Assembly (NCBI RefSeq): GCF_034927245.1
Contig: NZ_JAYFQK010000018.1
Location: 1-64,000, forward strand
Source of the DNA: Desulfitobacterium_A sp034927245
GTDB taxonomy: Bacteria > Bacillota > Desulfitobacteriia > Desulfitobacteriales > Desulfitobacteriaceae
Length of the DNA stretch: 64,000 nucleotides
Direction: 5' to 3'
A program made the position numbers and the translations under genes. The number at the start of each line of letters is the position of its first letter. Positions within the stretch are counted from its first letter, which is position 1. The notes beneath the pieces were generated by a model, which saw only the letters and a program-made list of their open reading frames with translations, did no database searches and had not been told where the DNA came from. Positions 33,177 through 42,028 of the stretch are shown here, in pieces.

Positions 33177-33208
33177 ACTTCAGGTGGAGTTTTGACTCCA
33201 TCTGAAGT
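33177..33208 (+). terminator. Hairpin with ggagttttgactcc core
   Basis: A 14-bp stem with one G-T pair (33177-33190 and 33195-33208) and ttagacttt after it. A probable terminator for the spoVA operon. Its core is the reverse complement of the ggagtcaaaactcc hairpin at 21492-21505. The remaining 33209-33345 gap shows no preQ1 riboswitch that I can recognise. Confidence 0.6.
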
Positions 33209-33345
33209 TTAGACTTTCTATACGAAAGCCCCGCCGAAGGAAGTAGACTCGACTTAGCTTGTGTTACTGTCCCTCTTGAAGTAAACTAAGTTTATCATTT
33301 ATAATGAGCGATCTTATTTGTAGTAAGGAGAAAGAGGCTTCTAAT

Positions 33346-33744
33346 ATGTCTGGAACAGTAATCAAAGTGACGAAAAGTTTTACTTTTGACGCAGCCCATT
33401 TTTTACCCAATCATAAAGGCAAGTGTTCTTCCATGCATGGTCATACCTATCGCTTGGAGGTTATGGTAGTCCGTGAGGACGGGAAATTGATTGAGCATGG
33501 TTCAGAGGAAGGAATGGTTATTGATTTTTCTGATCTCAAAGCGATTGTTAATGCTGAGGTGATCGAAAAAGTAGACCATAAACTCCTAAACGAAGTATTC
33601 TCGTTCAGGACAACGGCGGAGAATATGGCCGCACATTTTTTTAGTGTTCTTACGGATAAATTGCAGCCGTATGGCGTTAAGGTGGAGAAGATCAGATTAT
33701 TTGAGACCCCGGATTCTTATGTGGAAGTCGAAGACCATGAATGA
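33346..33744 (+). CDS. queD: 6-carboxy-tetrahydropterin synthase QueD
   Basis: Second enzyme of the queuosine precursor pathway, making 6-carboxytetrahydropterin from dihydroneopterin triphosphate. It is 132 residues from ATG 33346 (open from 33304, but this start fits the family). Zinc histidines are in FDAAHFLP and MHGHTYRLE, the catalytic cysteine in GKCSSMHG, and the end has RLFETPDSYVEV. It overlaps queE by 8 bases. queC and queF are not in the window. Confidence 0.92.
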   Translation: MSGTVIKVTKSFTFDAAHFLPNHKGKCSSMHGHTYRLEVMVVREDGKLIEHGSEEGMVIDFSDLKAIVNAEVIEKVDHKLLNEVFSFRTTAENMAAHFFSVLTDKLQPYGVKVEKIRLFETPDSYVEVEDHE

Positions 33745-34339
33745 TATAAATATCAAGTATCCATTGATTGAAAGCTTTACAAGTATTCAGGGTGAAGGAA
33801 TTCATATGGGTAAGGGTGCGACTTTCCTTCGGCTTGCAGGGTGTAATCTGAGGTGTCGCTGGTGCGACACAGAATATTCCTTTGATCCTTCGAAGGCACG
33901 CTGGATGAGTGCCCAAGAAATTGTGGATGAAATCGAAATGCCGCACCAACATATCGTGATTACCGGTGGCGAACCGACCTTATATGATCTTGGGCCTTTG
34001 GTTCGGGAACTCCATAAGCGGGGCAAATATGTTGCGATTGAAACGAATGGAACCCATCCAATCCCGGCGGAATGGGAAATTGATTGGATTACCGCATCTC
34101 CTAAACCTGCCGGCGGGTTTGTTTTAGCATGTCCGGCGGACGAGCTTAAGTATGTCGTGGATGATGATTTCAGCATAGACTGCATTACTGACCGAGAAAT
34201 GCCGGAGGGACGGATTTTTCTTCAGGTCGAAAGCGGACGGCCTGAATCGGCCCAAAAAGCCTATGATTTAATCCAGCAATATCCGGAGCGCCGCTTAAGA
34301 CTGGGAATTCAATTACATAAAATTCTTGATATAAAATAA
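33737..34339 (+). CDS. queE: 7-carboxy-7-deazaguanine synthase QueE, radical SAM
   Basis: Radical SAM enzyme that rearranges carboxytetrahydropterin to 7-carboxy-7-deazaguanine. About 200 residues from ATG 33737 (the frame is open from 33644 inside queD). The substrate loop SFTSIQGEGIHMG, the cluster motif CNLRCRWCDTEYSF (CxxxCxxC) and ITGGEPTLYD are all present. The stop codon lies inside a TAACC-N2-GGTAA motif that may control the next gene. Confidence 0.93.
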   Translation: MNDINIKYPLIESFTSIQGEGIHMGKGATFLRLAGCNLRCRWCDTEYSFDPSKARWMSAQEIVDEIEMPHQHIVITGGEPTLYDLGPLVRELHKRGKYVAIETNGTHPIPAEWEIDWITASPKPAGGFVLACPADELKYVVDDDFSIDCITDREMPEGRIFLQVESGRPESAQKAYDLIQQYPERRLRLGIQLHKILDIK

Positions 34340-34348
34340 CCGGGGTAA
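34337..34348 (+). promoter_or_regulatory. TAACC-GG-GGTAA near-palindrome before the TauE/SafE gene
   Basis: One mismatch from the TAACC-N2-GGTTA dyad. It overlaps the queE stop and lies 32 bases before the exporter start. Confidence 0.4.
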
Positions 34349-34379
34349 TATTGGAGGAAATATACCGGAAGGATTTCTG

Positions 34380-35111
34380 ATGAATACATTTGCACTGATT
34401 TTAATTGTATTAGTAGCTTCGACTCTGCAAGCTGCGACTGGATTTGGATTTGCAATTATGGCTATTCCTTTTCTGCTTTTATTATTCGAATCCCATGATG
34501 CAATTCAGCTTAATATCATACTCTCCCTAATTATTTCACTTCTTATGATTTATAGAGTTCGCCATGAAATTAATATTGAGATGCTCAAACGTCTAACTCT
34601 AGGCAGTTTAGTGGGAATTATTCCGGGACTTATACTTTTCATATTATTTGATGTACGGCCTTTAAAAATGTTTGTGAGTATCGTAATTATTGCAATAGCA
34701 AGTTTATTAGTCGCTAATATTAAGTTTAAACAAAGCAATATTAAGGAGTTATTTGTTGGAGCTTTTTCCGGTTTTCTTACGACAAGCATAGGTATGCCCG
34801 GTCCTCCGCTGATGATCTATTTTGCTGGAGCTAGAGTTGATAAAGCAACTATTCGCGCTACCACGGTAGCTTATTTTGTGGTTGTTTCTTTGGTAAGTCT
34901 TGCTCTTCAATTTTCCTTCTATAATACTTCGGTTGTTGTTTGGAGATCAACCTTATGGTCGATCCCCTGTATATTGGTTGGAACTTTATTGGGGCAATGG
35001 ATATTTACACGAATGAATCAGCGGCTTTTGCAGAAGATAATTTATCTGCTATTATTTTTTACAGGTATATATTTGTTAATTTCAACTCTATTTTCATTTG
35101 TGAAACAATAA
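34380..35111 (+). CDS. TauE/SafE family anion exporter
   Basis: A 243-residue membrane protein with about eight hydrophobic helices. TauE/SafE proteins export sulfite, sulfoacetate or similar anions in organisms that break down sulfonates. Family stretches are LQAATGFGFAIMAIPFLLLL and the second-half repeat GAFSGFLTTSIGMPGPPLMI. Start ATG after ccggaaggattt. It could export sulfite made by the suyAB-type enzymes 7-11 kb to the right, but the link is only by theme. A candidate operator lies at 34337-34348. Confidence 0.85.
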   Translation: MNTFALILIVLVASTLQAATGFGFAIMAIPFLLLLFESHDAIQLNIILSLIISLLMIYRVRHEINIEMLKRLTLGSLVGIIPGLILFILFDVRPLKMFVSIVIIAIASLLVANIKFKQSNIKELFVGAFSGFLTTSIGMPGPPLMIYFAGARVDKATIRATTVAYFVVVSLVSLALQFSFYNTSVVVWRSTLWSIPCILVGTLLGQWIFTRMNQRLLQKIIYLLLFFTGIYLLISTLFSFVKQ

Positions 35112-35137
35112 TAGTTGCAAGATAGAAACAAGAGACA

Positions 35138-35344
35138 CTACATTTTTCCCCCGGCCATTAACTTTGCTTGGGGAATTCTTCGTAATATTATTGCGGAAAG
35201 AGGCGCAAGCAAAGCCCCGAGACCAAGTACGATGAAGGCCGGTGCCCAAATTTGCATCGTTGACGTATCTACTGAACCATTATAAAATTCGAGAATATGA
35301 CCAAAGATAATGGGAGCAATAATCGTCATCGAATAGCCGATCAT
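35138..35344 (-). pseudogene. C-terminal fragment of an MFS transporter
   Basis: A 68-residue minus-strand remnant with the last two helices of a major facilitator transporter (MTIIAPIIFGHILEFYNGSV, then IWAPAFIVLGLGALLAPLSA and the terminal LRRIPQAK). The rest of the gene is absent: the frame starts just after a hairpin (35352-35396) and the GT8 gene lies beyond it. A deletion product. Confidence 0.75.
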
Positions 35345-35351
35345 AAATTAA

Positions 35352-35396
35352 GACCCCCAATAGATAGCGCTTTCATCCTATCGAAGGGGGCCTTTT
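35352..35396. terminator. Hairpin after the GT8 gene
   Basis: gacccccaatagata pairs imperfectly with tatcgaagggggcc around a 12-base loop. T-rich on the plus side and AT-rich on the minus side. Confidence 0.5.
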
Positions 35397-35417
35397 GTTT
35401 AACCAAGTCCGTCCAAA

Positions 35418-36266
35418 CTAATTCGTGGGAAGTTCTCCCTTTAGGGGACGGAAATGTTGAGCGATCTTTTCAAAATGATGATAGAAGAGATCTAATTCAC
35501 CTAGATATTCCTTTTTCCAAGGCTTATTTCTTCCACAATAGTGGACAACAACAGTATTTTCACGGATCCAATCCATATCAATTTTGGAGTCCCAATTTTT
35601 GGGATGGAGATTGTGGAGAATATAGTAGCGTTCATTAAGGTTATAGATTTTCGGATCGACAGCTAGGGTTCGATCGCCATAGACGCCGTTGAGAACATCC
35701 TGATCAGGTAAAACCAAACGATTCTTATAGTCTTCAATATAGTCAAAGACTTCGTGAATATCCTGCTGTTTTCGGAGCAATACCAGATTTAGCATCATTA
35801 CTCCGGAGTTGACATAGGTGCTTTCCTCGGGCATTTTCAGGCGGACCCGATTGATCTTTTCCAAAGGCTCATTGACATGGGATGCCGCTGCAAACAGATT
35901 ACCCTGAAAATCAATGTTATAGAGGTCCTCTATGGGGTTGATCACGACAAGGTCAGGATCAAGATAGAGGATTCGATCAAGGGCTTTGGGAAGAAAGTGC
36001 GCGGCGAAAATCCGGTAATACATTTCTTTGGGATAACGGCTTGTAGTAGGGGCCTCACTCAGCCAATCATCGGCAATTTTAATGTTGATAACAGAACATA
36101 CGTCAGGATGAATATGATTTTCAATCCATGTGAAGTCTTCCTCGGACATCGTAGTATGGGCAATGTAAACGGTGAACCGGATTCCCGGATTTGAGTGGAT
36201 TAAGGATGTAAGCATAACAACCAGATGTTTGATGTAATTGGAATTTAAGGTCACAAGTACATTCAT
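35418..36266 (-). CDS. Glycosyltransferase family 8 protein
   Basis: A 282-residue retaining sugar transferase of the GT8 (LgtC-like) group, started at ATG 36266 behind aaaggagaac. The start MNVLVTLNSNYIKHLVVMLT, the metal motif in LYLDPDLVV (DxD), NSGVMMLNL, PDQDVLNGV and the C-terminal VVHYCGRNKPW are all family features. It follows the GT28 gene by 13 bases in the same direction, so both probably build one glycolipid or wall glycan. Confidence 0.9.
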   Translation of the reverse strand: MNVLVTLNSNYIKHLVVMLTSLIHSNPGIRFTVYIAHTTMSEEDFTWIENHIHPDVCSVINIKIADDWLSEAPTTSRYPKEMYYRIFAAHFLPKALDRILYLDPDLVVINPIEDLYNIDFQGNLFAAASHVNEPLEKINRVRLKMPEESTYVNSGVMMLNLVLLRKQQDIHEVFDYIEDYKNRLVLPDQDVLNGVYGDRTLAVDPKIYNLNERYYILHNLHPKNWDSKIDMDWIRENTVVVHYCGRNKPWKKEYLGELDLFYHHFEKIAQHFRPLKGELPTN

Positions 36267-36279
36267 AAAAGTTCTCCTT

Positions 36280-37431
36280 TTATTCATTACTCTTGGAATT
36301 ATCTTTGGTGGGAGCGGAAAACTCTTGAATTAAGAAATCACATAAATTCTGGGTCGAATAGGGTCTGGCTAAGGTTTTAATTGCATTTTTAATGGTGCGC
36401 TGCCGTTGGGGGGAGTCCAGCAGGAGATGGAGAGATTCATCAATCGAAAATGTTTTTGTAGCAAGAAGAGCAGCCCCATTATTCAGGAGAAATTCAACAT
36501 TGCGATCCTCGACGCCGGGCAGTTGGTCAATCATGATCATCGGCAATCCTTTGGCTAAGGCTTCGGAAGTTGTAATCCCGCCCGGTTTTGATAAAATGCA
36601 ATCACAAGCATCCATAAGAATATCGACATTATGGATATAGCCATAAACAGTCAATTTTTTGCGGGTGGATTTACCTTTGAGCTTTTTATACAAGCTTTTA
36701 TTGCTTCCGCAGACGACAAACATCTGCAGGTTTAAATCACAGTGATCAATTTCATCGATATATTTATCAATATTGCCAAAACCCATACCGCCTCCCATAA
36801 TGAGGACATTCTTGGGATGATCATCCACCCCAAGCAGGGAACAGGCACTTTTTCTGCTTCGTTTAATTGAAAATCGGGTGTCTATGGGGATTCCCAATGG
36901 CAAAACCCGCCCCGTTTCTATTCCCCGTTTCTGCAACTGGTGGTTTAATAATTCACTGCCCACGACAATGTATTCAAAGTGCTCGACATCCTCCCAATAG
37001 GTTTGAACGGTAAAGTCGGTGATAATTCCCACGGCTGGAGCCGTTACTTTGCCTTTTTCCTTGAGGACATCTACCACTTGAGCGGCATAAACCTGGGTGC
37101 AAAGGATCACATCCGGATTATATTCGGCGATAACTTTGTGGAGCTTAGAAGCAAGCATTTGATTTTTAACATGAGCGATTGAGTATTCCGAAGTTGCATC
37201 TCTTTTTTGGTTAAGGTCATAAATATCTGAAGCAAAGTCCTTGACAAAGGTCATCGATTTCATGGAAAGATAGTAGCCCTTGGAGATAATATCCTTGAGC
37301 AGAGGCTGAATGTTCTCATATAGATCCAAGACAATGTTCTCAACATCATGCTCGGTTAAATAGGAGGACAAGGCCTGCGCAACAGAATTATGACCGTTGC
37401 CTAACGGTACCGTAATAATAATAGCTTTCAT
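36280..37431 (-). CDS. MurG/UgtP-like glycosyltransferase (diacylglycerol glycosyltransferase family)
   Basis: A 383-residue GT28-type transferase, started at ATG 37431 after gaggtgaattt. It has the N-terminal MGDG-synthase motif IITVPLGNGHNSVAQALSSY and the donor-sugar region MDACDCILSKPGGITTSEAL and KGLPMIMIDQLPGVEDRN. It probably adds a sugar to diacylglycerol on the inner membrane face. Operon with the GT8 gene. A GC-rich hairpin lies between it and ftsH. Confidence 0.88.
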   Translation of the reverse strand: MKAIIITVPLGNGHNSVAQALSSYLTEHDVENIVLDLYENIQPLLKDIISKGYYLSMKSMTFVKDFASDIYDLNQKRDATSEYSIAHVKNQMLASKLHKVIAEYNPDVILCTQVYAAQVVDVLKEKGKVTAPAVGIITDFTVQTYWEDVEHFEYIVVGSELLNHQLQKRGIETGRVLPLGIPIDTRFSIKRSRKSACSLLGVDDHPKNVLIMGGGMGFGNIDKYIDEIDHCDLNLQMFVVCGSNKSLYKKLKGKSTRKKLTVYGYIHNVDILMDACDCILSKPGGITTSEALAKGLPMIMIDQLPGVEDRNVEFLLNNGAALLATKTFSIDESLHLLLDSPQRQRTIKNAIKTLARPYSTQNLCDFLIQEFSAPTKDNSKSNE

Positions 37432-37475
37432 AAATTCACCTCTAAAAAGTTTCATGACCCGCAAGCGCAGCTTAC

Positions 37476-37511
37476 CGTGCTTCCGCCGCAGGTGGCTGCT
37501 GCGGAAGCACG
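37476..37511. other. GC-rich hairpin between ftsH and the glycosyltransferase operon
   Basis: A perfect 11-bp stem cgtgcttccgc / gcggaagcacg with a 14-base loop and no T run on the minus strand. It may slow or reduce transcription from ftsH into the glycosyltransferases, or stabilise the RNA end. Confidence 0.5.
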
Positions 37512-37527
37512 TGTGCTAGCTCTAATA

Positions 37528-39375
37528 TTAGCGAGATAGTATAGCCATAAATTCATTTCCGGTGATGGTCTCTTTTTCCAGCAAATAGCGGGCAAGCTCA
37601 TGCAGCTTATCGCTATTATCCTTCAGAATGCCAATCGCTTTCTCGTGGGCATGCTTAATAATGGACAGAACCTCATCATCGATTTTGGCTGCTGTATCTG
37701 CGGAGCAATTCAGGGAGGTATCTTCACCGAGATAGGGGTTGTTGACCGTTTCTAAAGCCATCATGTCAAAGTTTTTACTCATTCCGAGACGGGTAACCAT
37801 GGCCCGCGCAAGTTTTGTCGCCTGTTCGATGTCATTGGAGGCTCCCGATGTAAAGGTATTAAATATTAATTCCTCCGCGGCACGTCCCCCGGTAAAGGTC
37901 GTGATCTTGTTAAAGGCTTCTTCCTTATTCATCAGGACACGTTCACCTTCTTCGACTTGCATGGTATAGCCCAGTGCCCCTGAGGTTCTGGGGATAATCG
38001 TAATTTTATGCACAGGAGCGGAGTCTGTTTGCTTAGCGGCTACAAGCGCATGCCCGATTTCATGATAGGCAATAATTTCTTTTTCCTTCTGGGAAATCAC
38101 GGCTCCCTTGCGTTGGTATCCGGCGATAACCACTTCAACGGATTCCTCTAAATCACTTTGGCTGACGACTTTTCTGCCGCATTTAACAGCGCGCAGTGCG
38201 CCTTCATTGATAATATTGGCTAAATCTGCACCTGAAGCCCCTGAGGTTGATCGAGCGATAGCGTTGTAATCAATAGCGGCTTCCATTTTAACCGACTTGG
38301 CATGAACCCTTAAAATCGCTTCCCGGCCCGCTAAATCCGGAAGTTCAACAGGGATGCGGCGGTCGAATCGACCGGGGCGCAGCAGCGCTTTATCGAGCGA
38401 TTCCGGGCGGTTGGTTGCGGCAAGGATAACAACCCCTTTCTTTCCGTCAAAACCATCCATTTCTGTCAGCAGCTGATTGAGGGTTTGCTCACGTTCATCA
38501 TTGCCGCCAAAGTTGCCGTTGCCCCGTTTTTTTCCGATCGTATCAATTTCATCAATAAACACGATACACGGCGCCTTTTCATTAGCCTGCTTGAAGAGAT
38601 CACGAACTTTGGCAGCTCCCATCCCGACAAACATCTCTACAAACTCCGAGCCTGAGATGGAGAAGAAGGGGACCTTTGCTTCTCCGGCTACGGATTTAGC
38701 GAGCAGTGTTTTACCTGTTCCCGGAGGACCCACAAGCAGAGCACCTTTTGGCAGATTGGCTCCAATATCGGCATACTTGGCAGGGTTATGCAGAAAATCG
38801 ACGATCTCCATGAGGGCCTCTTTTGCTTCATCCTGTCCGGCAACGTCGGCAAAGGTTTTTCCGGTCTGGGCTTGGACATAGATTTTGGCTTTACTATTGC
38901 CAAAGGACATAGGAGAAAAGCCGCCTCCCATTTTCTTTTGCATTTGCATGGTCAATAATTGCCCAATCCCCAAAAAGAAGAGAATCGGCAAAATCCACGT
39001 TAATAGGAAACTCATAATTGGGGAATTCTCTTTAGGGTAAACCTGGGAGAATTTAACCTCTTTATCAAGCAAGCGATTAACAAGATCAGGGTCAGTCACT
39101 TTACCTGTCGTGTACTGCTTGTTTGCTCCGGAATCGTCAGTAGCGACGAAATTAATTTTCTGATCCTGAATTTCGACTTCAGTGACAGCCCCTTTATCAA
39201 CCATAGCTAAAAAAGTACTATAGTCCACATCCGTGATCTGCTGCTTAAAAAGTTGAGGGAACACAAAGGCATTGAGTACAAAGAGAACAAGCAGCATGAT
39301 GGCGTAGTACACAATTAAAGATTTTTTCGTTCTCATTGGTTTTTTGGGCTTTTTGGGGTTGATCGGGTTATCCAT
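37528..39375 (-). CDS. ftsH: ATP-dependent zinc metalloprotease FtsH
   Basis: Membrane-bound AAA protease that degrades misfolded membrane proteins and regulators. 615 residues when started at ATG 39375 (a GTG at 39384 is closer to the ribosome site). Two membrane helices at about 19-41 and 119-143 frame the outer domain. Walker A GPPGTGKT is at about 216, Walker B IVFIDEID at about 272, the second region of homology is LLRPGRFDRR, and the zinc site HEIGH is at 438-442. It is preceded by a MarR gene in the same direction with a 21-base gap. Confidence 0.95.
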   Translation of the reverse strand: MDNPINPKKPKKPMRTKKSLIVYYAIMLLVLFVLNAFVFPQLFKQQITDVDYSTFLAMVDKGAVTEVEIQDQKINFVATDDSGANKQYTTGKVTDPDLVNRLLDKEVKFSQVYPKENSPIMSFLLTWILPILFFLGIGQLLTMQMQKKMGGGFSPMSFGNSKAKIYVQAQTGKTFADVAGQDEAKEALMEIVDFLHNPAKYADIGANLPKGALLVGPPGTGKTLLAKSVAGEAKVPFFSISGSEFVEMFVGMGAAKVRDLFKQANEKAPCIVFIDEIDTIGKKRGNGNFGGNDEREQTLNQLLTEMDGFDGKKGVVILAATNRPESLDKALLRPGRFDRRIPVELPDLAGREAILRVHAKSVKMEAAIDYNAIARSTSGASGADLANIINEGALRAVKCGRKVVSQSDLEESVEVVIAGYQRKGAVISQKEKEIIAYHEIGHALVAAKQTDSAPVHKITIIPRTSGALGYTMQVEEGERVLMNKEEAFNKITTFTGGRAAEELIFNTFTSGASNDIEQATKLARAMVTRLGMSKNFDMMALETVNNPYLGEDTSLNCSADTAAKIDDEVLSIIKHAHEKAIGILKDNSDKLHELARYLLEKETITGNEFMAILSR

Positions 39376-39396
39376 TTTTTTCACTCCGTTATCTGC

Positions 39397-39852
39397 TTAT
39401 TTTTCGGGAGAATCGAGGCGATACATTTTTTGAATAAAAGATCTCACTTTTTTCATGCTCTCAAAAACGGAAAACACCTCTTCGTCAGATGTATTTTCCC
39501 AAAAAGCACCATATTTCAACTCAAGAGTATCTCCGATTTTTCGAAGGGTGTCCAGCCCCGTTTCCGTAAGAGCAAGCTGAACATAACGTTCATCTTCAGG
39601 ATTGCGAAGTCGCTTTAAATAGCCTCCTTTTTCTAACTTTTTGCACATTGAGGAAGCATTGCCGCTAGAGAGACCCATGATATTTCCTAAACTGCCTACG
39701 GTATGTCCGCACTCTCTTATTTCCATAAGAATCCGTGTCTGCATCAGAGTTAGGCCATGTTCTTCAGCAATGGGGCGGAAATCGCTGACAAAACATTCGG
39801 TAATCGTACGTAAAAAATCCCAGAGCTCATTTTCGAAAACTATGCTTTTCAT
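39397..39852 (-). CDS. MarR family transcriptional regulator
   Basis: A 151-residue winged-helix repressor, started at ATG 39852 (six bases after ggagg; upstream ATGs fit worse). The DNA-binding region is HTVGSLGNIMGLSSGNASSM and CKKLEKGGYLKRLRNPEDER, with the wing aspartate-arginine of MarR. It is 21 bases upstream of ftsH on the same strand and divergent from cardiolipin synthase, so it may tune membrane quality genes. AT-rich partial dyads with AATAATAT lie in the promoter region. Confidence 0.88.
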   Translation of the reverse strand: MKSIVFENELWDFLRTITECFVSDFRPIAEEHGLTLMQTRILMEIRECGHTVGSLGNIMGLSSGNASSMCKKLEKGGYLKRLRNPEDERYVQLALTETGLDTLRKIGDTLELKYGAFWENTSDEEVFSVFESMKKVRSFIQKMYRLDSPEK

Positions 39853-39975
39853 ATTCATCCTCCGCAACGTATATCCATAATACATATCCTATATCTAATA
39901 ATATGTTTACACTATAGATATTATTTGTTACAATTATTTTTGTCAATAGATGATTATTGAAACCGGGGGCGCAAA

Positions 39976-41508
39976 ATGAAGAAACTTTTTAGACTTTTTG
40001 CCAGCAGGGCTTTTTTATTCGGAATACCGATCCTGCTTCAAGCGTTTTTTCTGATTTTATATATCTGGAAATTCAGCATTTATTTTGTATATTTCTATAC
40101 ATTCTGTACGGTGCTAAGTGTTATCGCTGTTTTAAAGGTCTTGACAGGGAGGAGCAATCCCGCTTATAAGATAGCCTGGATTATTCCGATCATGCTGTTT
40201 CCCATCTTCGGAGGGCTGGTCTACTTATTGCTTGGGCAGAACAAATCAAGCCGGCGTACGAAATTGAAAATGCATGAGATTCAGGAAATCACGACTGATT
40301 TACTGGGTCAAAATGAGACGGTTATTGAGGAAATTCAGCTCAAAGATCGAAGTGCGGCAAACCAGTCTCGGTATATCAATAATTATTCCCTTTGCCCGGT
40401 CTACAAGAATACAACGTCCGAATATTTATCAACCGGTGAAAAAATGTTTGAACGTTTTCTAATGGAAATCAAAAAAGCGCAGCACTTTATTTTCCTTGAA
40501 TATTTTATTATTGAAAAAGGGGTTATGTGGGATTTCATTCTGGAGGTTCTCGTTGAAAAAGCGAAGCAAGGCGTTGATGTTCGGGTTATTTATGATGATG
40601 TGGGTTGTCTCTTAACCTTACCGTATGGTTATGATAAGCAGCTTGAGAAACTCGGAATTAGATGCTGTGTGTTTAATCCGTTTGTTCCGATCTTATCTTC
40701 GCGCTTAAATAACCGCGATCATCGTAAAATTGCAGTGATTGATGGCACTACGGCATTCACCGGGGGGATCAATCTTGCGGATGAATATATTAATGCTTAT
40801 GAAAAGTATGGACATTGGAAGGACTCGGCCATCATCATTCAGGGTGAAGGTGTTTGGAGTTTCACGGTGATGTTTCTGGCGCTTTGGAATTATATCAGGA
40901 AAACAGAGGAGGATTTTAAATCATATCGGATATCGCAGGAAACCGAAACCTTTGCTTCGGATGGATATGTTCAGCCCTTTACGGACAGTCCTTTAGATGA
41001 TGAGTCGATAGGGGAAATCGTCTATCTTAATCTGATTACTAACGCAAAGCGCTATGTCTATATCAACACACCTTACCTTATTCTTAACTCAGAGATGGCT
41101 ATGGCTTTGTGTGCGGCTGCCAAACGTAGCGTCGATGTTCGAATTACAACCCCCCATATTCCGGATAAATGGTTTGTTCATGCCGTGACCCGGGCAAATT
41201 ATGAGATTCTTGCGGAAAGCGGCGTGAAAATCTACGAGTACACGCCAGGGTTTAATCATGCTAAATCCTTTGCTGTGGATGATGAGTTCGGAGTAGTGGG
41301 AACGATCAACCTTGATTACCGGAGCCTATATCTGCATTTTGAATGCGGCGTCTGGCTCTATCAGACCAAAAGTATTTTAGAGGTTAAAGATGATTTCCTG
41401 CAGACCTTGGAGCAATGCAGTCAAGTTACGCTTAAGGATTGTAAGTCGGTTAAATGGTACAGAAGGTTTGGACGAATCGTTTTAAAGGCTTTTGCACCAC
41501 TCATGTAA
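39976..41508 (+). CDS. cls: Cardiolipin synthase
   Basis: Phospholipase D superfamily enzyme of 510 residues that joins two phosphatidylglycerols. Two membrane helices (about residues 12-55 and 62-86), then two PLD half-domains: the first HKD motif is RDHRKIAVIDG (His249) and the second is FNHAKSFAVDD near residue 430. Both are intact, along with GGINLADEY and GTINLDYRS. Length is normal for Bacillus-type ClsA. The gene stands alone, divergent from marR, with a short terminator-like hairpin after it. Confidence 0.93.
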   Translation: MKKLFRLFASRAFLFGIPILLQAFFLILYIWKFSIYFVYFYTFCTVLSVIAVLKVLTGRSNPAYKIAWIIPIMLFPIFGGLVYLLLGQNKSSRRTKLKMHEIQEITTDLLGQNETVIEEIQLKDRSAANQSRYINNYSLCPVYKNTTSEYLSTGEKMFERFLMEIKKAQHFIFLEYFIIEKGVMWDFILEVLVEKAKQGVDVRVIYDDVGCLLTLPYGYDKQLEKLGIRCCVFNPFVPILSSRLNNRDHRKIAVIDGTTAFTGGINLADEYINAYEKYGHWKDSAIIIQGEGVWSFTVMFLALWNYIRKTEEDFKSYRISQETETFASDGYVQPFTDSPLDDESIGEIVYLNLITNAKRYVYINTPYLILNSEMAMALCAAAKRSVDVRITTPHIPDKWFVHAVTRANYEILAESGVKIYEYTPGFNHAKSFAVDDEFGVVGTINLDYRSLYLHFECGVWLYQTKSILEVKDDFLQTLEQCSQVTLKDCKSVKWYRRFGRIVLKAFAPLM

Positions 41509-41538
41509 TCGGATAGAACCGAAAATTAAGTTTAGTTA

Positions 41539-41558
41539 GGGCTGTCGCAAAACAGCCC
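41539..41558 (+). terminator. Terminator-like hairpin after cls
   Basis: ggctgt-cgcaaa-acagcc stem with cccctt after it. The same gggctgt..acagcccc core recurs at 57210. Confidence 0.55.
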
Positions 41559-41613
41559 CTTGCCCATTTGAGGCATACCTGAAATAAAATCAGTATATAG
41601 ATTAATAAAGTTG

Positions 41614-41688
41614 TTGACAAAACACTTGTTATATTTTACACTAAGTATGTGGTAACACCACATACCACATACCACGTACCACATACCG
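41614..41688 (+). promoter_or_regulatory. Promoter and GGT-N3-ACC operator of the suyAB/larA locus
   Basis: TTGACA (41614-41619) and TACACT (41637-41642) are 17 bases apart. Directly downstream a perfect inverted repeat, gtatgtggt and accacatac around aac (41645-41665), is followed by further accacatacc/accacgtacc repeats to 41688. TGGT-N3-ACCA fits the site type of FadR-subfamily GntR repressors, such as the one encoded at 49490. Confidence 0.6.
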
Positions 41689-41731
41689 TTATTCAAAATA
41701 GGGTGTGGAGAAAAAAGAAGGAGGAAAAGCC

Positions 41732-42028
41732 ATGAGCAGCCATAAGTTTCTGGTGCACGAAGACGGAGATCATGTTGGCGTAGCCGTAGCGGACATAAAG
41801 GCCGGCGAACAAGTCATGGGAATCGCAATCCATTCCGGTAAAGAGTATCATGTCAAAGCAAACCAAGACATTCCATTGGGTCACAAAATTGCTCTAACTG
41901 AAGTCAAAGCAGGTGCTTCCCTCATTAAATACGGCGAAAATGTGGGGACAGTAACCCAAGATATAAAGGTTGGGGATTGGGTGCATACGCATAATCTAAA
42001 GACTGCGAGGTGGGATTATGGAAACTAA
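41732..42028 (+). CDS. suyA: SuyA/UxaA-type small subunit, copy 1
   Basis: A 98-residue SAF-domain protein started at ATG 41732 after aaggaggaaaagcc. It matches the small subunit of (R)-3-sulfolactate sulfo-lyase and related altronate-type dehydratases: LVHEDGDHVGVAVADI, ANQDIPLGHKIAL, IKYGENVGTV and the end VHTHNLKTARWDYGN. With the large subunit it would remove sulfite (or water) from a 2-hydroxy acid. It overlaps the large-subunit gene by 11 bases. Copy 2 at 44522 differs at six of 98 positions. SuyA is preferred over UxaA because of the neighbouring dehydrogenase and transporter, but it is not proven. Confidence 0.75.
   Translation: MSSHKFLVHEDGDHVGVAVADIKAGEQVMGIAIHSGKEYHVKANQDIPLGHKIALTEVKAGASLIKYGENVGTVTQDIKVGDWVHTHNLKTARWDYGN

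Noticed and set aside
33209..33345. preQ1 riboswitch before queD
   Set aside because: I looked for the short pseudoknot pattern and saw no convincing match.
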